Assembly (NCBI RefSeq): GCF_000226095.1
Contig: NC_016473.1
Location: forward strand, 5,332,001-5,396,000
Direction of reading: 5' to 3'
DNA from: Thermothelomyces thermophilus ATCC 42464
Taxonomy: Eukaryota; Ascomycota; Sordariomycetes; Sordariales; Chaetomiaceae
DNA: 64,000 nt
Part shown: positions 9,638 through 22,966 of the stretch, piece after piece
Layout of the letters: every line of letters begins with the position of its first letter
Position numbering within the stretch: position 1 is the first letter of the stretch
The notes under the pieces: generated by a model
Database searches by the model: none
Told to the model about the DNA's origin: nothing
The model's input: only the letters and a program-made list of their open reading frames with translations
Program-made: the position numbers and the translations under genes

Positions 9638-11040
9638 CTTGGAAAAGAGATTCGGGGCTGAGGCTGATCGTAGGGCCAACGAGTTGCTTGGGGAGTTATG
9701 ATAATGGCTTAACAGAGCAGAGCTCGATAAAGGGGGGTTCCTTCGTGACTTAACTCACCAGATCCCACATGAGGTTGGGCGGGGGATTCCCGACAGCTTT
9801 TATCCTCGTCGTGCCCCTAGCCCCCGAGTAATAATCACCCCGGAGCGCTATTCTCGTCTCTCGAGAAGCTCTTAGCTCTCTCCCTTGCAGGGTCGCCTGC
9901 GATCTTGGCATCCGTGTTCTGGTAGCACTCCGTAAATTGCTATAGTATATCGCGGAACCATCTCCATTTGGGCGTGCGCACGCCAGCCCGCACAAAGCAG
10001 ATACCTACGGAGTGATCAGGACGGCGTACAGCCCATCCGAGCCGTGCTGATACCCATTCCGGGCCCTAGGGCGGTCCTGGTTCCTGGGACCAGCCAAACT
10101 CTGGGGTCTCTGTTTCCGCTCCAGGACGCAGCTCGGATCCGAGAAAAGCCAATCGCGTTCCGTCAACCAGAGCGTTGCACCGTGGCCCAGGACTGTCCGC
10201 GTCGTAGCGACCCCTTCAGTGGCGTGCCATTCAATTTGGCGGGTGAATGTGGACTCGTCCAGTTTCCCGGAACCTCCTCTCCAATTAATCAATTACACGC
10301 TATATTAAATAACCATTTTCGAAGCTTCCATCCACGGTTCACCCACAGAAGGGCCCCACAAACATTTTCCGTTTCTCTGCTTTTTTTCTGTCTTCCTTTT
10401 TTTTGTTCTTTTTTTTTGGGAGGGGATTGGGGGAAGGGGTGTGTGTGTGCGTTTGGGGGGTTAATTATCTGATCATATATGTCTGATAAAAGGCTCGAGC
10501 GAGGTTCTCATTTGAGATAATAGAAGAAAGGAGTGAACACAAATAAAATGAGAAAGACAATATGAACAACGCCCTAAAATGCCTTCGACCAACCACGCTT
10601 AAGCAACACGATGCCTCTCCATCTCATAAACCCTGCCGGCATCCCGCCCGCATCGTCTTTCCGACCTCTCGACGTTGTCTGGGTTGTTGCAATTCCTCCA
10701 TGTTCTATTTTTGACGACTATAGTGTGACCGTTGCCAGCCCTCGCTGACGCGCTGGTACATTATTAATATTAGGTACCGTGGTTCGACGCAACTATAAGG
10801 TGCGGTACCCAACATACAAAGCAATAGTGCAACTAATTGATTAATAGCACTTACCCCTGGCATACAACAACGGCGAGGGTTCAATCAAGCAGCTCCAGAC
10901 AGATCATCCCCGATCTGGCCAGAAGCTTGTCCAACAGCTTGTCCCTCTTGGTGGCTCCATGAGTAATAAATGATTAATTACCTGAGCAGGCAAGCTATGC
11001 GCCTACATGATCGTGAGCGAAACCATGCCCCAATACGACC
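9638..11040. other. Intergenic, no gene seen
   Basis: Promoter side of the Thr-rich gene followed by about 1.2 kb without credible coding sequence. A T-rich then G-rich strand bias occurs at about 10380-10460. The right end adjoins the decayed transporter fragment and may hold more of it beyond recognition. Confidence 0.45.
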
Positions 11041-11552
11041 CAGCTGCACCCGGTACACGTTGGCCTCCCGCACCGCCGGGTGCAGGCCCAGCACCTGCGC
11101 CACCTCGGCCGTCGACAACGTTCTCGCTCTTCCACCGGAACGTGTCGCCGATCCGGTCGTGGAAGTAGACTCGCCCGTCGCCGTCCCACCGCAGCACATT
11201 GCCTGAGCGAAACCTAATCGAATTCAATCCAAATGTCCGAAACTCTTTGTTAGCCAGCCAGCCAGCAACCGGGGGAGAGAGAGAGAGAGAGTGAGTGAGT
11301 GAGTGAGTGAGGAAGGGACAGAAAGGAAAGAGGGAAAGATAAAGGAGTACATGGTCACGCACCAGGCATCTCCCTTCTTAAACACATCGCGCAGGATCTT
11401 GGAGTTGGTGGCGGCTTCGTTGCCGTAGTACCCCTGGAACCTCTTCTTGATGTCGTCGGGGAGCAGGCGAACAATGAATTCGCCGGCCTCCCCCGCCGCG
11501 ACGCATCGGCAGAACCCCGTCTTGGGATCCCGCCACGGTTGGTCACCGGCGT
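11041..11552 (-). pseudogene. Fragment of a fatty-acid transporter / very-long-chain acyl-CoA synthetase
   Basis: On the minus strand, 11552-11363 reads PWRDPKTGFCR, EAGEFIVRLLPDDIKKRFQGYYGN and [12 protein letters not shown]. An intron with valid ends (11214-11362) follows, then [32 protein letters not shown] and [21 protein letters not shown]. These are the late blocks of the FAT1/FATP family, including the adenylating-enzyme motif [14 protein letters not shown]. One extra base after SENV shifts the frame, and recognisable sequence stops after about 150 codons. The large N-terminal part with the AMP-binding core is absent. A dead fragment of a host gene, possibly a partial duplication. A functional copy would be expected elsewhere. 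Confidence 0.8.
11275..11312. repeat. (GA)n-(GTGA)n microsatellite
   Basis: Tandem GA units followed by GTGA units, inside the intron of the decayed FAT1-like fragment. Confidence 0.85.
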
Positions 11553-12139
11553 ATGAGTGTGAGCTACCCCCCTAAGGAGACGCTGAACTCCAGAAAGAAT
11601 CCCCTGAGAACAGTGTCGACCTGGCAGTGGTGAAAATGCCATGCAACTGCGCCCGGAACCGCTTCCCAGGGCTCTTTCAGGTTGGTTCGCGGTGGGTTTT
11701 AGAGGTCTGGACAGTACATACAGTAACGGAGTACATGCATGCATGTATGTGCATACAAATACGACATACTTGTCGCCTAAGTCATGAAGCAGTTAGAGCC
11801 TCGCCGGCACACGAGAGACAGTGTTGCTCTACACGTGTGTGTGCCGGCGAGGTGACGGAGTAGCAGGTTCACCATACCTGCCAGCGCTCCGAGTTATCTA
11901 AATGTTAATTACCTCGGTAACGGAGGTAGGTCTCAGATATCTGCATATGTCTGGCGCGGTAGAACACTGGACGATTGATCCAAAAGACGGAGCAGACCGC
12001 AAGTTATTTTGCGTAGGCAAGCCAAGTCTGCTGTCAGTTGGCATCATTCATGGTAACTATTATAACGAAAAATAACCTCGCTTTTCCAGCTCCATCTGAC
12101 CGAAGTCACGTCTTCGGGAGGAGCAGATGCTCTCCAGGC
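11553..12139. other. Intergenic, no gene seen
   Basis: Between the transporter fragment and the 3' end of the phosphomannose isomerase gene. Nothing recognisable apart from an ACGGAGTAC string at 11726-11734, one base off the dispersed TACGGAGTA motif. Confidence 0.5.
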
Positions 12140-13558
12140 CTATAGTGAGGCGCCTCGGTGTTCCTCAACATCGCAGAATGCCTTGAACGTGATGAACTCA
12201 TCGTCCTCGCTCGACCCCTCCGACTCGAGCACGCATTTTGCGCTCGCCCCGACAAAGAATACATACCCCTCCTTGACCTCCTGGGCCGTCGGGCCGACCG
12301 AGATCTTGCCCTTACCGGCAGTGCAGATGATGATGCTGGGGCCGTCCACCGGATCAAACGTCGCCTTGGATCCGCTCTCCTTGAGGTTCGTTCGTATTAC
12401 GCTAAACTCCTCGATTGGTGGATCATAGAAGGAGATGGTAGACCCAGAGCTGTAGCCAGTTCGGTTGAGCGTTGCGTACGGGTAGTCGCTAGGTCCCATC
12501 TTTTGCTCGTCGATCGGGGCGTAGCTGTACGTCAGCATATTGACGAGTGTGTCGACGTCTTTGAACTTCGGAGTGAAGCCGGCGCGGACGACGTTATCGC
12601 TGCTCGCCATGCACTCGATAATGTCGCCGCTCACGTAGGCGTGAATGTCGTCGGCCCGGAGGAAGAGAGCTTCACCGGGCTGTAGCGTGACAAAGTTGAG
12701 GAAAAAGAGGACGAAGAGACCGTAGTCTGCACCAAACTGGCCGTGGAGGCGCTGAACCAATTCGGCGAGGGTTGACCCAGAAGTCGCAGCAACACCACCT
12801 GCTGCGAAGTCCGCCCCGGCGGTCGCCGCAGACTCGACGAGTACTTTGGCGGCCGCAGCCATGTCGGCTTCGGACGACGACATCAGAGCGCCGAATATCT
12901 TTTGCAAAGCCTTCTTGTTCTGTTCCACCGCATCCTTGGAATCATTGTCCTTGTTCTGTCTGACGATGCCGGCAAACTCCCGAGCGTTGTCATCACCCAC
13001 AAGCTGACGCAGCGGGGGAACCGACTCCAAGAAGTGTGCTATCTCACCCAGTGGCCGGAAGCCGCAGAGACCCTCAAAGGGAGTGATGGCAATGGCCATC
13101 TCGGGCTTGTGATTGTCATCGGGATAGTTTTTGGGGTCTTTGCGGTGGAGCTCCTCGGCTAGCTTCTTGTTGGGATGGGCCTGGATCGATAGGGCCTTGT
13201 TGATCGACAAGACCTTGAAGAGGAAAGGAACCTTGTTGTCGTAGCGGGCAGCGACAGACGGGGACAAAAGCGCCTTGTTGTCCTGGACAAGATCGAGAAG
13301 GGTGCGGCCGGTGCTAAGGTCTTTGGATGGGTTCGACGGATGGGTGCCCATCCACAACTGAAGGACGATGTCGTTAGTTCATGACCTCAAAACGGGAAAC
13401 GAAGGCAAGCATGCCTCGGCGTATGGCCTATCATCCTCAATTGTAAAGTCGGAAGACGGTGTCGCGGCAGCAAACCTGGCGACAGCAGACGAACTGCCCT
13501 TCTTCCCCCACTCATACGAATTGGCCCCGCATTGGAGGCGAATCAGTGGCACTTGCAT
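12140..13558 (-). CDS. pmi40: Mannose-6-phosphate isomerase (type I)
   Basis: Interconverts fructose-6-phosphate and mannose-6-phosphate in the cytosol, supplying GDP-mannose for glycosylation and cell-wall mannans. Exons 13415-13558 and 12140-13357 give 453 residues. Exon 1 encodes the usual N-terminus ([20 protein letters not shown]). Family zinc-site motifs are visible: QAHPNKK (about residue 107), [20 protein letters not shown] and [17 protein letters not shown]. The intron (13358-13414, 57 nt) begins with GC instead of GT: exon 1 ends CCGAG, followed by GCATGC. No GT donor nearby keeps the frame into TTG-TGG-ATG. The family continuity [15 protein letters not shown] supports that junction. 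Confidence 0.95.
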
Positions 13559-14549
13559 CGCGAGGTAAGGTAATATAGGAAGCCTGTGTTCCTCGAAGTC
13601 TCTCGGGAAGCCGTGACGTCCCAGTGATCGCGGAGAGGTGATGTCCCTTCCCTAGAAGCACGGCAATGTTTTTCTTTCGCGAACAAGGAGGGGCTGGATG
13701 TGGAGAGGCGCACCTGCTCTGGGGTTGCGGAGCCTGAACCCCTCGCTTTTACGTCACTGGACGGCGGGGTTGAGATGGAGCTTCACCAGAGCAAATGGGC
13801 AAGAAGGTACTTCGTACCTGAGTTATAGCAACGCGAAAGATACTGTGCAAGAAGGTGCGCGTATGGCGACCGTTTGGGCGTCAAACACGTGATTTGTCCG
13901 CATTCACACTGTGCCCTACGGAGTAGCGAGGTCCAATCTGTGGGGCCCAGAGTCTGGGAGATGGGGCCAGCCGAGAAACTGCCAAATACCCTCCTCCACT
14001 GCTCTGCAAGTATCGATCACGGTAACCAACCATGATGCATCAATAGGATCAGATTGCAGCTTACTTCATTAAACCCGAGTAGATAATACTTTCAATCTAG
14101 GTCAACCAGTGTGAGCACAGCCTTTCCTTACACTCGGGCACCAAAACTATATACGTTTGATGACCAGAATGGACGCCCAGTAAAGATCGGTTCCCGTTTT
14201 GGTTCGCCAATCGGTTGTTGGGTTGTTCGACGTCATTCAACGCGTCAGCTCGAGATCAACAACCGCCCTATAAGGCGACGTGAGGAAGGGGTTTTACTTG
14301 CAGAATCCCTCGAATTTCTCTAGCATTATCCGCATTCGAAGAAACCACGCCAGGCTGACGTGGCGAACAACAGATCATCACTGCCGCCGCAAGCTCGGTG
14401 GGAAATTTGGTCCGTCAACTGGCCCCTTCGAGTTGAGGAGAAGGGACGAGACGCGACACTCACCTGCTGAGAAAGTTTGAGATTCATTTGGTTGGGTTTT
14501 ATTGGGGAGACGCGATCTGACGCGCTGTCTCGACCCCTCCGCGCCCGTC
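13559..14549. other. Divergent promoter region between pmi40 and sgf29
   Basis: Nearly 1 kb shared by two divergently transcribed genes. It contains an exact TACGGAGTA motif at 13917-13925. No further gene is seen. Confidence 0.55.
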
Positions 14550-15662
14550 ATGTCATCGCGCAACCGGAACTCGCGCGGGCCCAACCGCAATAGCGGCAGC
14601 ACTCAGGGGGAAGAAGCGCATCTGTGGAGCCAGATCAAAGACGACATACGGACGATGGTGGACGGCGTCAATAGCAGCAACGACTCTCTCCGCGCCATCA
14701 TCGCCCAAGACAGCTACATCGCTAAGAACAAGGATACAGTCGACATTGCCGCCGAGGAGCAGAAGCTCGACAGCCTACTCAGGAGCGGTGTCAAGGGATC
14801 TGATACGTCGAAGCAGCAGATCGACGCGCTGATCGAGCACGTCACTGTGCTGAGGGCATTGGTTAAGGCCAGGGAGGATGCCGAGGCGCAGGCGGCCGGC
14901 GCATCGGGTTTGTCAGCCCGCGAGAGGCCGAGCGGGTTGCTGTCGGCGTCCAGCAGGTCGGCATCAGCGCGAGCGGCTGCGGCTAGTGCACGTGAGAAGG
15001 ACCGAGACAAGGACCGGGACCGAGACCGGGACCGCGACCCCGGTTCGGTGTACGAGTTTGACGGTTCCGGAGATTCGCCCGTGCCGTCTCCGGTCGGGAG
15101 GAAACTCGGCGGCAGCGCCGGCGCTGGAAGCGACCGCTCGGCAAACCGCGACAGTGTCCCTCCACGCGGTGGAGACCGCGACACACCCGGCAAGGCCGAC
15201 AGCGTGCCTCCCGACTCTGGAGGACTCGCTGCTACAGCGGCGCAACGAGCCAGGATATCATTCTTCAAAGGCCAGGATGTGGTCTTCAAGCCGAAACCGA
15301 CGACTACGACCGAGAGCACGGAATGGATGCTTGGAAAGGTGCAGCAGGTGCTCGGCGAGGGCAAGTCACGGAGGTACAAGGTGCAGGACGCCGATCCCGA
15401 CCTGCCGCCGGACCAAAGGGTCGAGTACCGCACCAGCGCGAGCAGCATGATTCCAATACCGCCAGCAGGCGTCGACCTTCCAGAGCTCGAGAAGGGGAAA
15501 ACCGTGTTGGCACTCTATCCCGACAGTACCACGTTCTACAAGGCCGAGGTGATGGGGACAGATGCGGCAACAGGCAAAGTCAGCCTGCGTTTCGAGGGCG
15601 AGGAGAACAATGTCACGCTGCAGCTCGTCGAAAGGCGGTTCGTTGTCGAATATAGAAACTAG
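14550..15662 (+). CDS. sgf29: SAGA-associated factor Sgf29
   Basis: 370-residue single-exon protein. Sgf29 is the SAGA/ADA module subunit that binds H3K4me3 through a tandem Tudor domain. The N-terminal part (about 1-120) is helical with heptad-like spacing (LWSQIKDDIRTMVDGVNSS to LIEHVTVLRALVKARED). The middle is a low-complexity Arg/Asp-Lys linker. The C-terminal 140 residues form the SGF29 Tudor region: FFKGQDVVFKPK, TEWMLGKVQQVLGEGKSRRY, then VLALYPDSTTFYKAEVM and VSLRFEGEE. The aromatic and acidic residues expected for methyl-lysine binding appear present (LYPDSTTFYKA). Start chosen at MSSRNRN; the frame extends 16 codons upstream but without support. It lies 6 kb from the Spt3-like gene, another SAGA component. 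Confidence 0.93.
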   Translation: MSSRNRNSRGPNRNSGSTQGEEAHLWSQIKDDIRTMVDGVNSSNDSLRAIIAQDSYIAKNKDTVDIAAEEQKLDSLLRSGVKGSDTSKQQIDALIEHVTVLRALVKAREDAEAQAAGASGLSARERPSGLLSASSRSASARAAAASAREKDRDKDRDRDRDRDPGSVYEFDGSGDSPVPSPVGRKLGGSAGAGSDRSANRDSVPPRGGDRDTPGKADSVPPDSGGLAATAAQRARISFFKGQDVVFKPKPTTTTESTEWMLGKVQQVLGEGKSRRYKVQDADPDLPPDQRVEYRTSASSMIPIPPAGVDLPELEKGKTVLALYPDSTTFYKAEVMGTDAATGKVSLRFEGEENNVTLQLVERRFVVEYRN

Positions 15663-17290
<1,628 letters not shown>

Positions 17291-18221
17291 GCGGGCCAGA
17301 CCCGCCTCGTGAATCGTCCGTAACGCTCCCCTTTCGATACCACCACCCGCAGCACACACACCCCTCCCCCAAATCCACCCGAGCCGATCCGAGGTCACCC
17401 ATCCAACAGCTTCAGTGCCTCAGACGATCATGACCAGATCGTCCCGACGACTGACCAACCACTTGAACACCAGAAATGGCACATCTTCCCAACTGCTACG
17501 CCAGGCGGCCAAGAGGAGAGAGCACGTCGAGGACAACCTGAGAGTCTTCATCTGCCGGGGTGCGAGCGGGAGGGGACCTTTTTTTTTATCTTGTCATAAT
17601 ACTGTCATGTTTTCTGCTGCCACTGCCATGTCTTGTCTACTACTGCACGCTTCAGCGCTCGCACTCTCCCCCCATGTTTCTGTTACGTCTACACTTTCAC
17701 GACCTCTTTTTTTTCTTTTTCTTTTTTAGATCTTAATGCCCGGGGTGTGCTACGCAAAGGTGTCTCCCCGTTTTTTCTCATCTTTTGTCTTGATCTGTTC
17801 GACCCATAGCCCGGAGGAACATTGTCTATACCCAAGAGTCGAGTGAGGAGAAGGGAAGGGAGGATAGGTCAATTGGCAGCGTTCCGAATTTGACAAAGTC
17901 AGAAGGAATGGAACACAGCTCAAAAGTGAAGTGGCGCATGAGATCTAAAATGCGGTAGCCGTGTTTGTGTTGTCATTGTCGACTAGAAGACCCTCATCCC
18001 CTATGTACCTCTTCTACTTTCAGCTCTACCTTAAGCTTCCTGATTAGGCCGCCCTCATACACCCCATCCCGTGTGGAAGACGCCAAACACATGCTTTCGA
18101 GCTCCTTTCCCAACGCCATCTGAACGCCAAACTAATGCCTCAACTCATTACGCTATCCCGGTGTAAGACAGACAAAAAAAGGCAAGGAAAGAAAAATATC
18201 GACGCAATCGAGTCTCCTCAG
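17291..18221. other. Convergent 3' region between arf6 and ssn3
   Basis: Long T-rich tail sequence (T runs near 17580 and 17705-17728), likely the arf6 3' UTR, followed by the ssn3 3' region. No gene seen. Confidence 0.5.
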
Positions 18222-20315
18222 CTATCCCTCCTTGACCCTCTTTCCCGGCCTCAGTGAGTCGTCCGGCAACCCACTTCGCTTCGTCCCCGGCAGGGAGCTC
18301 GTGCGTATGTCGTTGTCGTCCTGGCTGACTCGGCGGTGTGGGTACTCGGTCTTGAGCCCCTCGAAGCAGTTCGCGCTGACCGGGTCACCCGTGCTGAAGA
18401 AGGGGTGCTGCAGCGCCGCCGCGGCCGTCAGCCGCTTCTCCGGGTCATACTCGAGCAGTCCCGCCAGCAGCTTGTAGCCCTCGGCGCCCAGGCTCGCCAG
18501 CGGGCTCGTGCCCGCCCCGGGTCCGGACCCGCCTGTCTGCTGGTTGATGGTGTTGTAGTACCACTTCTCAAGGTGGCTCACCCCCGCACCGGCTGCCTGG
18601 CGCTGGTGCGTCTGGTAATGGTGGGAGTGGTGATGGCCGTGGTGGTGATGGTGCCCACCGCCGCCGCCGCCGCCGCCCCCGTGCGGGACCGGAGGCTGCA
18701 GCGTCGGGAGCTGGCTATACTCGGGCATGCTCGTCAGCAGCGGCCAGCGCTCCTTGGTGGGCAGGCCCAGAATGTCAACAATCTTTTGCATCTGGTTGCG
18801 CTGAAATGGTACCGTCTTCTTGCTGTCCATCTTGGCCTCCTCACCCTTGAAGATGGGCCGAAGCGAGAGCAGCTCGGCAAAGATGCAGCCGACGGCCCAC
18901 ATGTCGATGGCCGGGGTGTAGTGGCGGCTGCCGAGGAGCAGCTCCGGGGCGCGGTACCAGATGGTCACCACCACCTTGTCGCCGCTGTAGAGGCTATGGA
19001 GGGGTTTGTAGGACAGACGGGCCAGCCCGAGGTCGCCAATCTTGACTTCGCCACTCGACGTGACCATGATGTTTGCCGGTTTCAGGTCGCGGTGGAGCAC
19101 CCAGTTGGAGTGCAGATACTGGCAGCCGTTGAGCAGCTGGAACATGATGCTCTTGATGGTGCTCGGCGGGATGGGGTGGCGTGGTTGCTGGGTGTGGTGA
19201 TGGATGATTTGGAGGAGGTCGTGCTCGGCATACTCAAACACCATGAAGATGCACTTGTCCTCGAGTATGATCTCGATGAGCCGGATCACGTTGGGATGGC
19301 TGAGCTCGGAACAGAGAGCCATCTCGCGAACCGCTGACTGGGAGATGCCCGTGTACGACGCCTGCTCGCCTTCCTTGTCCGGCTTGAACTTCTTGATGGC
19401 AAACTCGCCCTGCTGGCCATGGCGGCCCAGCGCCTTGTAAACGCGGCCATACGTTCCGCTGCTAATGAAGCCGATGACCTTGTACTTGTCCGTCACCCTG
19501 ACCTTGCTCTGGTAGCCCGTGGCCCCGGTCCCGCGGTCCGCCGGATCTGTGCGGCCGAGTTAGCTTTTTCATGCGGGTGGTGAGAAAAGACGAGAGTCCG
19601 GCTCCTGTGTGGAGAAAAACTGAACAACACAAAGAACAAGACCGAAACGAGTGTGATGACTGACAAGGCCTCGGCTGGGAGCTGACTTCAGCCCTCAGGC
19701 GTCTGGTCTGGCTCATGGCGGCGTCCGACGCTCCACCAGCCAAGCCGTGTAGAGGGAAGATCGGGTGACCTGCGGACGCATGGTGACGGCCCATCAGACC
19801 CGAGGGCCCCGACCAGGCAGCACCGATGCCATATGACTTGAGGTACCGGTGTGTCGTCGAGAGCTGGATAGTCGAGAACGGCGGAGCATGTTGACGATTT
19901 TCCATAACGGCCCGGAAGAGACTGCCGAATCAAGGATTGCAAGAAAGCCGCTGAAGCAGGCCGTGGCAGGAAACCGTGAAGAAATTAAAGTTGAGAACCG
20001 CCGTCCCTAAAGGGGCAGGATCACCCAAAAGGGAAGATGAGAGAAGCCGAGTGAGGACCTTGACAAAGCTCGGGCTCCTCGGGTAGCCACAGCCCTGGTG
20101 CAGGAAGAGGATGGGGTTCGCCTGGATGGGCGAGACACCAAGGCAAAAAAAGAGGACAGCAGAGATGGATGATAGAAAGCGAAGGCAAAGAAATTAAAGA
20201 TCCATAAAACCTTACCTTCAAAAGCGGCCTGCACGCTCCTCTTCAACGTCTGGGTTCGGACGGCGGAGACCGACCCCGGGCCTGTCGCTGTTGACGGCGG
20301 ATTTGTGAGGCTCAT
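18222..20315 (-). CDS. ssn3: Mediator kinase Ssn3 / Cdk8
   Basis: Cyclin-dependent kinase of the Mediator kinase module (with Ssn8, Srb8, Med12/13), phosphorylating the polymerase II tail and activators in the nucleus. Exons 20216-20315 and 18222-19546 give 474 residues. Kinase motifs: ISSGTYGRVYKA, AIKKFKPD, the cyclin-binding SQSAVREMALCSEL helix, HRDLKPANIM, DLGLARL (DLG for DFG, usual in this family) and VVVTIWYRAPELLLG. EEAKMDSKKTVPFQRNQM is a Cdk8-specific stretch. The C-terminus ends RVSQDDNDIRTSSLPGTKR as in fungal Ssn3. Gly- and His-runs fill the late insert. Exon 1 (MSLTNPPST...AAFE) joins in phase to DPADRGTGATGYQSKVRV. The intron between them is 669 nt, far longer than any other here. 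Confidence 0.92.
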
Positions 20316-21137
20316 TTGCTGGACCTGCTGGGTACCAGGGACCGCTCGGAGGCCAAAAGTTGACTGGATGGGCCCAGATGGGTCGCGATTACCGAATGAG
20401 ACGAGTCAGCAAAGACCGACGGATTGGCGCAAAGTGCGGAGAATTCGGAGCGTTTAGCTAAAGTAGCGAAATTTGCCGGCGCTGCCGTGCGCGCTCATTG
20501 CTGCCCAAAACGACAAACGGCCGCGCAATCCATTGGCAGGTTGATGGAGAGCTCCGGGTTGAGGATGCGAATGATACGAAGTGATAGGGAGTTACAGAAC
20601 TCGGAGTTTGCGTGCTGCAAGGTATGGGTTGGCAATGGATCCCGGTCTCCGGAGTGGCTTGGCGCGGCAGGAGGCCCGCCGAGGTGCTACTTGTCTTCCA
20701 GTGGAGCGCCTGCGAGATACGGATGCATATCCGTACTGTGCTACGTAATGTAATCCGTACTAACCACTCGTACGGAGTACTTGTACTCGCTTTTTCTAAA
20801 CCAGGAGAACGGGCCAATGTTAGCGCGCGCTGGGCACAGCTGATTCAGCGGCATCTTGGCCTGACGAGCGGGCGGACGGACCGTCGAAGAGGGCGAGTCG
20901 AAGCCCTGACCATTATGGCCTCCTCCGTGTAGTTTGCTATTCATTGGCTCGCCGGCTTCCTGCTTCTCTTGTCCAAGATGCATCGTTTGCCATTTTTGAG
21001 ATGAGAGGGGTCACTTTCCGCGCCTGCAACAGCTGCAAGAGGAGTGACACAGCGTCGGCATAATGATGATACCGTCTTCAATCTTCGTTCGTCTAAAAAA
21101 AAAAAATTGCGACGCTTGCTACTGTTTCCGAACTGGC
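20316..21137. other. Promoter region upstream of ssn3
   Basis: Contains an exact TACGGAGTA at 20771-20779 and an A10 run near 21096. It also covers the 3' end of arp2. No gene seen. Confidence 0.55.
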
Positions 21138-22508
21138 CTATCTCGGGCCCAGCTTCTCTAGAACCCGAGGGCCCTGTTCCTCCCATTCCTGCTTCGAGAT
21201 CCACATGTTCTCGTTGTCGGCCATGATGTTGGCCAGGACGGCACCGCCGAGGAAGACCATGTGCCTTCTCCGCGGCGGGTCTTCTATCCTGACCTTGAAC
21301 TTGCTCAACCGTTCCGGGTTTCCTCCCAGCACTCGCGTGAGCCACAGCTGCTTGAGCTCCTTCTCCAGACGGGACGGCAGGCCCGGGTACATGCTGCTGC
21401 CGCCCGACAAGACAATGGCCTTGAAGAGGGCCGAGCGGACGTCGACATCGGCGGATTGGATGGTGTTGAAGAGGAACTCGGCGATGCCGGGCTGGTCGCA
21501 GTCGACCAGGTGCGGTTGGAACAGGCACTCGGGCGCCTCGAACCGTTCCGAGCCCACGCGGATCACCCGCCCGTCGGGCAGCGTGTAGCTCTCCACCAGA
21601 ACCGTCGTGTCCTCGCTTAACCGCTTGTCCAACTCCAGGTCGTACGAAACGTAGCAGAGCTTCTCCTTGATCTGGCGCACCGTCTCGAAATCGGCGGTCC
21701 GGTTCAGCGCATATCCTCTGCGGAGCAGGAGGGCGATGAGATTGCGGGTGACGTCGCGGCCAGCCACGTCGAGGCGGCGTGTGAGGTGGTTGAGGACGAC
21801 GGATTCATAAACAGGGACGATGTGTGTCACACCGTCGCCCGAGTCGACAACCACACCGGAGCTGAGACCTGCGCAGAGTGAACAGAGTCAGTGCTGGGTT
21901 CTCCTTGCTGCAAGAGCTCGGACAAGATCTTGGTATTTTTTTTTTTTTTTTGGTACCTTGGGCATAGAGCGCCAAAACGGCCTGAATGGCAACGTAGACT
22001 CCGCCAAACCCATACCGCTCAAACATGACCTCACACATCTGCTCGCGGTTCTTCAGAGGGTTCAACGGCGGTTCGGTGAGGAGGATCTTGCGGCCGCGGG
22101 GGTCAATCTTCAACTTTTCGTAAAAGGTGTAGTCCCAGAGATGCTGCATGTCGTCCCACTTCTTGACGATGCCGTTCTCCATCGGGTAGCTAATCTGGAG
22201 CATGGTGCGCGCCTCCGCGGCCTCATCTCCGCACATGATGTCCTTGATTACCATGTCGCTGCTGCCCTTCTCTTCGGTACGGAGGATTGGCCGGCCGACG
22301 ATGGACGGGTATTGGAACTCGGGGAAGTTCTGGCCGGCATAGCCAACCTTGAGAAAACCGGTACCGCCATCGAGCACTGTTGGCGCGTCGAACAATCAAG
22401 TCAGCTCCGGTGCGTGATGCATGGTGCTCGGGTGGGCGCCACATTGACGTCGCTGCATCGAGGCCGGATCGGGCAATTGGTCTCACCTATGGGGGGTGGA
22501 TTCGCCAT
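21138..22508 (-). CDS. arp2: Actin-related protein 2 (Arp2)
   Basis: Subunit of the Arp2/3 complex that nucleates branched actin at endocytic patches. Exons 22487-22508 (only 22 nt), 21957-22376 and 21138-21868 give 390 residues, the usual Arp2 length. Landmarks: [22 protein letters not shown] across the first junction, FPSIVGRP-like [11 protein letters not shown], the Arp2-specific [22 protein letters not shown], the second phosphate loop [14 protein letters not shown] and the late [18 protein letters not shown]. The C-terminus reads [20 protein letters not shown]. Introns are 110 and 88 nt; the second holds an 18-nt A run on the coding strand. It is transcribed away from the racemase gene. 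Confidence 0.96.
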
Positions 22509-22966
22509 GGTTACGGTTGGATGGCAGAAGGGAGATGCAGAAGAACAGAGCGACGCTGGGGCGGAGATTGTTTGCGGCCGGCGAACCGAGCTGTTGGGTG
22601 TTGACAGCAAGCTACGGGGGGAGGTGGTGACGGCCCGTGGAGACGTTCTTGATGGTGGGGTCGCGGCCTGGGCTGGCAGACCTTGAGGATGGGGAGCCAG
22701 CTTTGTGCTTGCTGCCTCTTCTTGCAAGTGCGTCAGCGGAGTGCTGTGGCTGGGGCCCACCAGGGGACTGCGGACCCCACGTGATACCCCGCAGAGCAAC
22801 CAAGCACAACTTCATCATGGCACAAGTGGGTCTGCAAGCCAGCGAAACACATTGATCAAGGTACAGCCAACAAACGTTGGAATCGGAGAGTCATGGTGTG
22901 AAGGCCCTCCCGAGAAACAGTTATTCCACGCCGCAAGAATCTGCGTCAGAAGTCCCAGCCCACACG
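22509..22966. other. Divergent promoter of arp2 and the racemase gene
   Basis: A 458-bp region between two start codons. Open frames run through it but match no known protein. Confidence 0.55.

Noticed and set aside
18336-19337. 333-codon plus-strand frame
   Set aside because: Antisense shadow of ssn3 in GC-rich coding DNA; the composition is not protein-like.
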